Assembly: GCA_947448955.1 (NCBI GenBank)
Contig: CANFPU010000014.1
Span: 1 to 44,861 of the forward strand
Length of the DNA: 44,861 bases
DNA from: Burkholderiales bacterium
Lineage (GTDB): Bacteria; Pseudomonadota; Gammaproteobacteria; Burkholderiales; Burkholderiaceae_C
Direction of reading: 5' to 3'
Shown here piece after piece: positions 26,896-34,086 of this stretch (its first letter is position 1; every line of letters starts with the position of its first letter). The notes beneath the pieces were generated by a model. The model searched no databases. It saw nothing but the letters and a program-made list of their open reading frames with translations, and was not told where the DNA came from. Position numbers and translations under genes: made by a program.

Positions 26896-27750
26896 ATGCA
26901 CGTGACCATCGCCCCCAACCTCCAGCTCTTCGTCGACATTGAAGGCCCGGGCCTGGTGCCCGCCGGGCCAGTGATGCGTGAAAAACCCACCCTGGTGCTG
27001 ATGCACGGCGGCCCAGGCTATGACCATTCGGGCTTCAAGCCGGCGTTTTCAGCGCTCGCCGATATCGCCCAGATCGTCTATTACGACCACCGCGGCCATG
27101 GTCGCAGCAGTCGCTGTCCGCCCGAGCAATGGACGCTGGACCACTTCGCCGACGATCTGGTGCGGCTGTGCGACGCGCTGGGCGTGGTCAAACCCATCGT
27201 GCTCGGCCAGAGCTTCGGCGGCTTCGTTGCCCAGCGCTACATCGCCCGCCACCCGCACCATGCGGCCAAGGTGATCCTGTCGAGCACTTCGCCGCACATG
27301 GCGATCGATCGCAAGCTGGCGATGTTCGAGCAACTGGGCGGCCCGGCCGCACGAGCCGCGGCCCAGGCCTTTTGGTCCGCGCCAGCGGCCGCAAGTTGGG
27401 CAGAGTACAACCGGCTGTGCTCGCCGCTGTACAACACCCAGCCGGCAGCTGACCCGCAAGCACGCGGCCGAACCCTGTTCAACGAGGACATCCTCTTCAC
27501 CTCGGCCAGCGGCGAGCAGCAAACGATGAACCTGCTGCCCGGGCTGGCCGCAGCCGCCTGTCCGGTGCTGGTGCTGGCAGGCGAACAAGATCCGGTCTGC
27601 CCGATGGCCGACTCGCTCGACATCGCCGCCGCGCTACCAGCGCGATGGATGCAACTCGCGCGCATTGCCGACGCGGGCCACGGCACCTGGCGCGACCAGC
27701 CCGAAGCGGCGTTCGCGCGGCTGCGCGAATTCATCCTGCAACCCGATTGA
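26896..27750 (+). CDS. Alpha/beta hydrolase (proline iminopeptidase-like)
   Basis: 284 residues, no signal peptide. Alpha/beta hydrolase landmarks: oxyanion motif LMHGGPGYDHSGF, DHRGHGRSS, nucleophile elbow GQSFGG, acid region GEQDPVCPMAD and the C-terminal His in DAGHGTW. The HGGPG motif is typical of proline iminopeptidases and some ester or lactone hydrolases; the context of organic acid catabolism favours an ester, lactone or ring-cleavage-product hydrolase. A small gene follows after 15 bases, probably in the same transcript. Confidence 0.9.
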   Translation: MHVTIAPNLQLFVDIEGPGLVPAGPVMREKPTLVLMHGGPGYDHSGFKPAFSALADIAQIVYYDHRGHGRSSRCPPEQWTLDHFADDLVRLCDALGVVKPIVLGQSFGGFVAQRYIARHPHHAAKVILSSTSPHMAIDRKLAMFEQLGGPAARAAAQAFWSAPAAASWAEYNRLCSPLYNTQPAADPQARGRTLFNEDILFTSASGEQQTMNLLPGLAAAACPVLVLAGEQDPVCPMADSLDIAAALPARWMQLARIADAGHGTWRDQPEAAFARLREFILQPD

Positions 27751-27765
27751 TGGCCAGAGAGCCCC

Positions 27766-28002
27766 ATGAAGACCTACAACATCGAGATCCAAAAGGTCAA
27801 GTCCATGAGCAATGGTCATGGACTGATCAATGTGCGCATCGACGCCATCGTCGCGCCGCAATCCCGAGCCCAAGACCACGACGACGCTGGCGAGCCGCAC
27901 ACCGTGCTCAGCCTGACCGAAGCCAATGCCCGGGTGATGATGCTGTTGCTCAAGGCACAAATCGCCGAGTTCGACAAACGCAAGGCGCGCAGCCGGTTCT
28001 AG
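27766..28002 (+). CDS. Small conserved-looking protein of unknown function, 78 residues
   Basis: Begins MKTYNIEIQKVKSMSNGHGL and ends AQIAEFDKRKARSRF. A predicted beta-rich first half (INVRIDAIVAP) is followed by an acidic loop (AQDHDDAGEPH) and one helix (LTEANARVMMLLLKAQIAEF). No signal peptide, membrane helix or known motif. GC and codon use match its neighbours, and it sits tightly between the hydrolase gene (15 bases) and the Bug receptor gene (55 bases), so I take it as real. Function unknown. Confidence 0.65.
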   Translation: MKTYNIEIQKVKSMSNGHGLINVRIDAIVAPQSRAQDHDDAGEPHTVLSLTEANARVMMLLLKAQIAEFDKRKARSRF

Positions 28003-28057
28003 CCACGGCGCGCTGTCCATCATCGATCCCGCTTCAAGCCCCAAAGGACTTTAGAAC

Positions 28058-29029
28058 ATGTTGCGTCGTACCTTGATCAGCGCTGCCGGCAGCGCGCTGC
28101 TGCTCCCACGCCTCGGCAACGCCCAGGAAAAATATCCCGCCAAGCTGATCACCTGGATTTGCCCTTATGCCGCAGGCGGCGGCGCCGACAACCGTTCGCG
28201 CCAGATGGCCAGGCTGATGCAGAGCATCCTCGGCCAAAGCGTGATTGTCGACAACAAGGCAGGCGGCGGCGGCAACATCGGCACCGACGCGATCGCCCGC
28301 GCCAAGCCCGACGGCTACACCGTGGGCATGGGCAACTTCGCCCCGCTGGCGGTCAACCAGGCGCTGTTCAAAAAGCTGAGCTTCGACCCGATCAATGACC
28401 TGGTGCCAATCCTGCTGATCGAGCGCGGACCGTTGATCCTGACGGTGCGCAGCGAGTCGCCGTTCAAGACCGTCAAGGATGTGGCGGCCGCGGCCAAGGC
28501 CGCACCGGGCAAGCTCAGCTACGGCTCAGGCGGTATTGGCGGCACCCACCATCTGAGTGGCGCGCTGTTCGAGCATGTCGCCGCCATCGACATGATTCAT
28601 GTGCCTTACAAGAGTGGCGGCGCGGCGGCCACCGACCTGATGGGCGGCCAGGTCGACATGATGTTCGAGCAGATGTATGCGGCCATGCCGTCGATCAAAA
28701 GCGGCAGGCTGCGGCCGCTGGCGATCACCAGCAAAGCGCGCTCGCCGCTGTTTCCCGACCTGCCGACGATGGGCGAGGCTGGTTTCGCCGGCGTCGAGGT
28801 GCTGAACTGGCAAGGCCTGGTTGGCCCCAAAGGCTTGCCGGCCGAGATCGTCCGGGTGCTCAACACCGCAGGCAACAAGGCGTTGCAGGACGCAGGGCTG
28901 CGCGAGAACATGCTGGCACAAGGCAACGAGATTGCTGGTGGCACGCCCGAGCAGTTTGCCGCGCTCATCAAATCGGAAGCGCCGCGCTGGGCCAAGGTGG
29001 TCAAGGATGCCCGGATAGAACCGGAATGA
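28058..29029 (+). CDS. Bug-family (TctC-like) solute receptor
   Basis: 323 residues. Signal peptide MLRRTLISAAGSALLLPRLG with cleavage near NAQ, then the classic Bug fold: YPAKLITWICPYAAGGGADN, IVDNKAGGGGNIGTDAIARA, KPDGYTVGMGN, SYGSGGIGGTHHLSG, VPYKSGGAAATDLMGGQVDM and the end region LPAEIVRVLN. Periplasmic receptors of this family bind carboxylates or small amides and usually serve TctAB-type carriers; no TctA or TctB gene is present, so this is an orphan receptor, common in Burkholderiales. AAAGGA lies ten bases before the start. Ligand unknown. Confidence 0.95.
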   Translation: MLRRTLISAAGSALLLPRLGNAQEKYPAKLITWICPYAAGGGADNRSRQMARLMQSILGQSVIVDNKAGGGGNIGTDAIARAKPDGYTVGMGNFAPLAVNQALFKKLSFDPINDLVPILLIERGPLILTVRSESPFKTVKDVAAAAKAAPGKLSYGSGGIGGTHHLSGALFEHVAAIDMIHVPYKSGGAAATDLMGGQVDMMFEQMYAAMPSIKSGRLRPLAITSKARSPLFPDLPTMGEAGFAGVEVLNWQGLVGPKGLPAEIVRVLNTAGNKALQDAGLRENMLAQGNEIAGGTPEQFAALIKSEAPRWAKVVKDARIEPE

Positions 29030-29138
29030 GCGTCACAAGCTGATCGAGAAAATTTAGGGAAAACGTCATCTGAGCCGACGCCAGGGCTGGTGACAATCGC
29101 TGGTCGCATCCCGCGGCGCCAACCCTCAAGAGGCCTTC

Positions 29139-29546
29139 ATGACCTTCGGATTCAAGACCCTGGCCGCCGGTGCGGTGCTGCTGGCCTTCTCTGGCCTGAT
29201 CGTCGCGCAAGCCCCTGGCCTGACACGCACGCTCGTCACCAAGGCCGATGTGTCGGTGCCCAATCGCGAAGCCGTGATCGCCCGGGTCGAGGTAGCACCG
29301 GGCGGGGTCGCCGGCTGGCACACCCACCCTGGCGATGAGATCAGCTACATCTCAGAAGGTGAAGCAACGCTGATGATCGCCGGCCAGCCCAACCGCAAGG
29401 TCGGCGCTGGTGAAGGCTTCGTGATCCCGGCCGGCGTGGTCCACAACGCGCGCAACGATGGCGCCGTCGCGGTCAAACTCGTCGGTATCTACGTGGTCGA
29501 GAAAGGCAAGCCACTGGCCACACCAGCCTCTGCCCCCGCGCCTTGA
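29139..29546 (+). CDS. Exported single-domain cupin
   Basis: 135 residues. An N-terminal hydrophobic signal (LAAGAVLLAFSGLIVAQA) precedes one cupin fold with the metal-ligand pattern WHTHPGDEISYISEGE and, further on, the second motif IPAGVVHNARND. The expected His, His, Glu and His ligands are all there. The C-terminal tail is Ala/Pro-rich (ATPASAPAP). Periplasmic cupins of this size are mostly uncharacterised; binding or isomerisation of a small organic molecule is possible. It follows the Bug receptor gene by 109 bases, same strand, and is followed by a hairpin facing convergent transporter genes. Confidence 0.88.
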   Translation: MTFGFKTLAAGAVLLAFSGLIVAQAPGLTRTLVTKADVSVPNREAVIARVEVAPGGVAGWHTHPGDEISYISEGEATLMIAGQPNRKVGAGEGFVIPAGVVHNARNDGAVAVKLVGIYVVEKGKPLATPASAPAP

Positions 29547-29554
29547 GTTCGCGG

Positions 29555-29579
29555 CCGGCGGCGAGCGACTCGCCGCTGG
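29555..29579. terminator. Hairpin between convergent cupin and permease genes
   Basis: CCGGCGGCGAG (29555-29565) and CTCGCCGCTGG (29569-29579) form an 11-bp stem with one G-U pair and a CGA loop. It sits between the cupin stop (29546) and the permease stop (29581) of convergent units, the expected place for a bidirectional terminator. No clear T run on either side. Confidence 0.55.
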
Positions 29580-29580
29580 C

Positions 29581-30453
29581 TCACTCCTTGACCGAGCCGG
29601 TCATTCCTGAGACGTAGTACTCGACGAAGAACGAGTACACGAAAGCCACCGGCAGCGAGCCGAGCAAGGCCCCGGCCATCAGCGGCCCCCAGTGGTAGAC
29701 ATCGCCCTCGACCAACTCGGTGACGACACCAACGGGCACGGTCTTGTTCTCGCTCGACGAGACGAAAGTCAACGCATAGATGAACTCATTCCAGCTCAGC
29801 GTGAACGCGAAGATGCCGGCCGAGATCAGCCCGGGCACCGCCAGCGGCAGCACGATCTTGACGAGGATTTGCCAGCGGTTGGCACCATCGATCAGCGCGC
29901 ATTCTTCCAACTCGTAGGGGATCGAGCGGAAATAGCCCATCAGCAGCCAGGTCGAGAATGGGATCAAAAAAGTCGGGTAGGTCAGGATCAGCGCCATCCG
30001 GCTGTCGAACAGGCCGAGGTTGACGACGATCGCCGCCAGCGGAATGAACAGGATGGACGGCGGCACCAGATAGGCCAGGAAGATCGCGCCGCCCGCCGTC
30101 TTCGCACCCTGGAAACGCAGCCGTTCGATCGCATAGGCCGCGAAGATGGAAGCGACCAGCGACAGCCCGGTCGAGGTCACCGAGACGATCACCGTGTTCC
30201 ACAGCCAGGCCGGATACTCGGTGCGGAACAGCAGCTTCTCGAAGTGGGCCAGCGTCGGCGCGATGATCCAGAACGGATTGCCGTCGCGCGACAGCAGTTC
30301 GTTGTCGGGCTTGAAGGCCGTGATCGTCATCCAGTAAAACGGGAACAGCAGCACGATCACGAAGATGCACATCGGAATGTAGACCGTGACCCAGCGCCGC
30401 GGCATCGACTGCAGAAAGTCCATGCCTTTGGAATCGTCGTTCTTTTGGCTCAT
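29581..30453 (-). CDS. Carbohydrate-type ABC importer permease (MalG-like)
   Basis: 290 residues with about six hydrophobic helices, starting near WVTVYIPMCIFVIVLLFPFY. The EAA loop contacting the ATPase is EECALIDGANRWQILVKIVL. The sequence ends VEYYVSGMTGSVKE, typical of the CUT1 family's second permease. Inner membrane; pairs with the permease encoded upstream to form the channel. Its ATG overlaps that gene's stop (4 bases). Last gene of the transporter operon. Confidence 0.94.
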   Translation of the reverse strand: MSQKNDDSKGMDFLQSMPRRWVTVYIPMCIFVIVLLFPFYWMTITAFKPDNELLSRDGNPFWIIAPTLAHFEKLLFRTEYPAWLWNTVIVSVTSTGLSLVASIFAAYAIERLRFQGAKTAGGAIFLAYLVPPSILFIPLAAIVVNLGLFDSRMALILTYPTFLIPFSTWLLMGYFRSIPYELEECALIDGANRWQILVKIVLPLAVPGLISAGIFAFTLSWNEFIYALTFVSSSENKTVPVGVVTELVEGDVYHWGPLMAGALLGSLPVAFVYSFFVEYYVSGMTGSVKE

Positions 30454-31355
30454 TTATCGCCGCCCTGCTGCCAAGCCCGGCGCTGCAGGCCGAAGTAGCT
30501 GAACATGATCGCCGCCAGCAGGAAAGGCACCATCAACGTGGCAATCGCCGCGCCTTCGGCCAGCGCGCCGCCCGAGATCGCACGCTGGAAAGCCAGCGTG
30601 GCCATCAGGTGGGTGGCGTTGAGCGGACCGCCGCGCGTGAGCACGTAGATCAGCTGGAAGTCGGTGAAGGTGAACAGCACCGAGAACGTCATCACGACCG
30701 CGATGATCGGGGTGAGCAGCGGCAGCGTGATGTGGCGGAATTGCTGCCAGGGCGTCGCACCGTCGATCGCCGAGGCCTCGTAATACGAGGGCGAAATCGT
30801 CTGCAGGCCGGCCAGTAGCGAGATCGCGACAAACGGAATGCCACGCCAGACATTGGCGACGATGGTCGAGATCCGGGCATTCCAGGGGTCGCCGAGAAAA
30901 TCGATGTACTTGTCTATCCAACCCAGCTTGAGCAGTGCCCAACTGATGACCGAGAACTGCGCGTCATAGATCCACCAAAACGCAATCGCCGACAGCGCCG
31001 TCGGCACGATCCAGGGCAAGAGCACGACGGCGCGAAAAAAGCTCTGGAACGGCAGGTTCTTGTTCAGCAGCAGCGCCAGCCACAGGCCGAGGGCGAACTT
31101 CAGCACACTGGCCACCGTGGTGTAGAACAAGGTATTGAACAGCGCCAATCGGGTGACGCTGTCGGTGACGAGAAAGCTGAAGTTCTCCAGCCCAATCCAT
31201 TCGCCGGAACGACCGATCTTGGCGTCGGTGAAACCCAGCCAGGTGCCAAGCCCGAGCGGGTAGGTCAGGAACAGCAGCAACAGCACCGTCGCAGGCAGCA
31301 TGAAAGCCCAGCCGAGTGCATTGCGGTTGTTCTGGAACTTTTCAAGCAGGTTCAT
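30450..31355 (-). CDS. Carbohydrate-type ABC importer permease (MalF/UgpA-like)
   Basis: 301 residues, six helices, beginning with a cytoplasmic stretch and LGWAFMLPATVLLLLFLTYP. The EAA loop is YEASAIDGATPWQQFRHITL. Partner of the MalG-like permease, with which it overlaps by 4 bases. A 128-base gap containing a strong hairpin separates it from the upstream receptor gene; this would lower permease relative to receptor expression. CUT1-type transporters take up sugars, polyols or glycerol phosphates. Confidence 0.94.
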   Translation of the reverse strand: MNLLEKFQNNRNALGWAFMLPATVLLLLFLTYPLGLGTWLGFTDAKIGRSGEWIGLENFSFLVTDSVTRLALFNTLFYTTVASVLKFALGLWLALLLNKNLPFQSFFRAVVLLPWIVPTALSAIAFWWIYDAQFSVISWALLKLGWIDKYIDFLGDPWNARISTIVANVWRGIPFVAISLLAGLQTISPSYYEASAIDGATPWQQFRHITLPLLTPIIAVVMTFSVLFTFTDFQLIYVLTRGGPLNATHLMATLAFQRAISGGALAEGAAIATLMVPFLLAAIMFSYFGLQRRAWQQGGDK

Positions 31356-31435
31356 GGAAGCCCATGGTCGTCAAGTGCCGGCGTACGTTCTCAAGCAGAC
31401 GCCGCGGAACCGGCTTGGCCGGGCCGCTGGCGTCG

Positions 31436-31471
31436 CCCCCTTGAGTGGGAGCGGCGAAGCCGCTTCGGGGG
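31436..31471 (-). repeat. GC-rich hairpin element between receptor and permease genes
   Basis: CCCCC (31436-31440) pairs with GGGGG (31467-31471). Inside is a GCGGC-GAA-GCCGC hairpin (31451-31463) extended by flanking bases. It lies 12 bases past the receptor stop codon in the direction of transcription. Elements of this composition (CCCCCTTGAG...CTTCGGGGG) recur between genes in Burkholderiales. Likely effect: partial termination or 3'-end protection of the receptor mRNA. Confidence 0.6.
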
Positions 31472-31483
31472 TAGGTCTATTTT

Positions 31484-32812
31484 TCAGACTTTGTAGTAGC
31501 GCTCAGCGCGCTTCTGCGCCCGTTCAGCCGCTTCCTTGGGCGTCTTGGCGCCGCTGGCAGCTTCAGCCACCATGTTGGGGATGATGAAGTCAGCGCCTGC
31601 GCCTGCCGATGCGTAACCCAGCTTGCCGGCGTAGCCTGACGGACGCATGTTCTTCAGCGAATCGCGGTAAGGCGTGTGCTTGGGATCCACGGTCCAGATC
31701 GCGTTCTTCTCATAGGCCGCAAGTGGATGAGCGATGTAGCCGCCACAGCCCATCAACCAGGCATCGTACTGCTCCCGCTCCATCATGAAGCGCAGGAACT
31801 CCTTGGCGGCGTTCGGGTACTTGGTGTACTTCATCACCATCTGGTTGAAGAACAGATTCGCCTCGGTCGGCACGCCGACGGGGCCGATCGGGAACGCCGC
31901 GTGATAGATGTCAGCTGCCAGGTCGTGAACCTTGGGGTCGGTGGAGTTCTTGGCGGCGTAGTAGATCGAGATGCCGTTGTTCGTGACACTGATCTGGCCG
32001 TCGAGGAAGGCCTTGTTGTTGTTCGGGTCAAGCCAGGACAGCGTGCCCGGGATAAAGGTGGCGTACCTCTCCTTGGCGTACTCCAGCGCCTTGATCGTCT
32101 CGGGGCTGTCGATCACGACCTTGTTGTTGGCATCGACCAGTTTCCCGCCATGAGACCAGATCAGCCAGTTGGTCCACAGGCTGTCGCCGGTGGCGTTGCC
32201 CAGCGCGAAGCCGGCTGGCGTGCCCTTGGCCTGCAGCGCCTTGAGCATCTTCAGGAAGCCATCGGTGTCCTTCGGGAAGGCGTCGAAACCGGCCGCCTTC
32301 AGTTGGCTCTGGCGGTAGACCATCGTCCCGCCGGCCGCACCCAGCGGCACGCCGATCCACTTCTTGCCGTCCGGGCGCAAATAGGTCTGGCCGGCCGAGT
32401 ACCAGCCGCCGTACTTCTTGCCGAGGTACTCGCACAGGTCGGTGACGTCGACCAGCTTGTCGGGGTAGAGGTTGGCGTCGTCGTTGGTCGACAGGATGAT
32501 GTCCGGACCCGCGCCGGTGTTGGCCGCGACCGCCGCCTTGGGCCGTACGTCTTCCCAGCCTTCGTTGTCGACCCGCACCTCGATGCCGGTCTTCTCGATG
32601 AACTTCTTGACGTTGACCATGTAGGCATCGATGTCACCCTGGACGAAACGACTCCAGCGCAGCACGCGCAGCTTGGCGCCTTTCTCAGGCTTGAAGCTCA
32701 GGCCCTGGGCGTGAACGGCGGGCGCCATGACGGCGGCACCGGTGCCGATCGTGGCAGCGGCGGCAACGCCGGCGGAACCTTCAAGGAATTTGCGGCGATT
32801 GAACAGATCCAT
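31484..32812 (-). CDS. ABC importer substrate-binding protein, family 1
   Basis: 442 residues from the ATG at 32812, with AGGAG seven bases upstream; the open frame extends 66 codons further without homology. Tat signal peptide RRKFLEGSAGVAAAATIGTG ending near VHAQ. The mature receptor has LRVLRWSRFVQGDIDAYMVN, GAGPDIILSTNDDANLYPD, GGTMVYRQSQLKAAGFDAFP and WLIWSHGGKLVDANNKVVID, as in family 1 sugar/polyol receptors. Tat export suggests folding before secretion. Gene order is ATPase, receptor, permease, permease. The ligand is not readable; the neighbouring hydroxyacid enzymes hint at a polyol or sugar acid. Confidence 0.93.
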   Translation of the reverse strand: MDLFNRRKFLEGSAGVAAAATIGTGAAVMAPAVHAQGLSFKPEKGAKLRVLRWSRFVQGDIDAYMVNVKKFIEKTGIEVRVDNEGWEDVRPKAAVAANTGAGPDIILSTNDDANLYPDKLVDVTDLCEYLGKKYGGWYSAGQTYLRPDGKKWIGVPLGAAGGTMVYRQSQLKAAGFDAFPKDTDGFLKMLKALQAKGTPAGFALGNATGDSLWTNWLIWSHGGKLVDANNKVVIDSPETIKALEYAKERYATFIPGTLSWLDPNNNKAFLDGQISVTNNGISIYYAAKNSTDPKVHDLAADIYHAAFPIGPVGVPTEANLFFNQMVMKYTKYPNAAKEFLRFMMEREQYDAWLMGCGGYIAHPLAAYEKNAIWTVDPKHTPYRDSLKNMRPSGYAGKLGYASAGAGADFIIPNMVAEAASGAKTPKEAAERAQKRAERYYKV

Positions 32813-32868
32813 GGTGTGACTCCTGGTGGTGAGGATGGATGCAAAGCGGAGGGTTGATACAGCGGCTG

Positions 32869-33942
32869 TCAGGCCGCCAGCCGTTGACCGCTGCCGGCGT
32901 CGAACAAGTGAGCGCGCTGCAAATCGGGTTGCAGGCGGATCGTGCTGCCAGGCGCGAAGTCGTGGCGCTCGCGAAACACTGCGGCCAAGTCCACGCCTTG
33001 GTGGCGACAAGCAATGAAAGTGTCCATGCCGGTGGGCTCCATCACGACGACCTGCACCGCGATGCCGCCGACCTCAGCCAGCGTCATGTGCTCGGGTCGG
33101 GTGCCGAACACCACCGCCTGGCCGTCCGCGCCAGCCGCACCGGGCGGCGCGTCGAGTCGGGTGCCATCATGCAGTTCGACCTGCGCGGCACCGCCGCTAC
33201 GGCGCAGTGTGCCGGGCAGGAAGTTCATCGCTGGCGAGCCGATGAAGCCGGCGACAAACTGGTTGACCGGGTAGTCGTAGAGGTCCAGCGGGCTGCCGGC
33301 CTGCTCAATGCGACCATCGCGCATCACGACGATCTTGTCGCCCATCGTCATCGCCTCGATCTGGTCATGGGTGACGTAGATCGAGGTCGTCTTCAGACGT
33401 TGGTGCAACTCCTTGATTTCGCTGCGCATCGCCACGCGCAGCTTGGCGTCTAGGTTGGACAGCGGCTCATCGAACAGAAAAACCTGCGGGTCGCGGACGA
33501 TGGCCCGCCCCATCGCGACACGCTGGCGCTGACCGCCCGAGAGCTGGCGCGGATAGCGCTCGAGCAGCGGTGTCAGTGCCAGAATTTCGGCGGCGCGGCT
33601 CACCTTGCTGGCGATCGCCGCCTTGTCCTGCTTGGCCAGCGCAAGCGAAAAAGCCATGTTCTCGCGCACCGTCATGTGCGGGTACAGCGCATAGTTCTGG
33701 AACACCATCGCGATGTCGCGTTCCTTGGGCTGCAAGTCGTTGACGCGACGGTCGCCGATACGGATCTCACCGCCGGTGATCTCCTCGAGCCCGGCGATCA
33801 TCCGCAGCAAGGTCGACTTGCCGCAACCCGAGGGTCCGACGAGGACCGTGAACGAGCCATCGGCGATGTCGATGTCCACGCCGTGCAGGATCGGCGTCTG
33901 GCCGAATGTTTTCTTTACCGACTGAATCGTGACGCTGGCCAT
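32869..33942 (-). CDS. ABC importer ATPase (UgpC/MalK-like)
   Basis: 357 residues from the ATG at 33942 (MASVTIQSVKKTFG); the frame is open 43 codons upstream without homology. Walker A GPSGCGKST, Q-loop VFQNYALYPH, signature LSGGQRQRVAMGRAIV, Walker B VFLFDEPLSNLD and switch His in YVTHDQIEAMTMGDKI are all present. A C-terminal TOBE domain (from about residue 240: FIGSPAMNFLPG, GTRPEHMTLA) marks CUT1-type ATPases, which often also take regulatory inputs. First gene of the transporter set, followed by the receptor gene after 56 bases. Confidence 0.95.
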   Translation of the reverse strand: MASVTIQSVKKTFGQTPILHGVDIDIADGSFTVLVGPSGCGKSTLLRMIAGLEEITGGEIRIGDRRVNDLQPKERDIAMVFQNYALYPHMTVRENMAFSLALAKQDKAAIASKVSRAAEILALTPLLERYPRQLSGGQRQRVAMGRAIVRDPQVFLFDEPLSNLDAKLRVAMRSEIKELHQRLKTTSIYVTHDQIEAMTMGDKIVVMRDGRIEQAGSPLDLYDYPVNQFVAGFIGSPAMNFLPGTLRRSGGAAQVELHDGTRLDAPPGAAGADGQAVVFGTRPEHMTLAEVGGIAVQVVVMEPTGMDTFIACRHQGVDLAAVFRERHDFAPGSTIRLQPDLQRAHLFDAGSGQRLAA

Positions 33943-34086
33943 GTTTGCGGAAAGTGATGCGAGGTCGCGAAAGGCGCTAAGCGCCAAGGACGGATTGCCA
34001 AAACAGTGTCGGCCATTCAGGGGCGACCGAACAGAGGGAAAACCACACCCAGCCGGATTCGGATCCAGCAAGACCGACCGGGCGAG

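Noticed and set aside
31676-32857. 393-codon plus-strand frame opposite the ABC receptor gene
   Set aside because: Val/Gly/Arg-rich shadow; the minus strand has a Tat signal and receptor motifs.
32813-33010. N-terminal extension of the ABC receptor frame
   Set aside because: No homology; the ATG at 32812 has a strong ribosome site and starts a Tat signal peptide.
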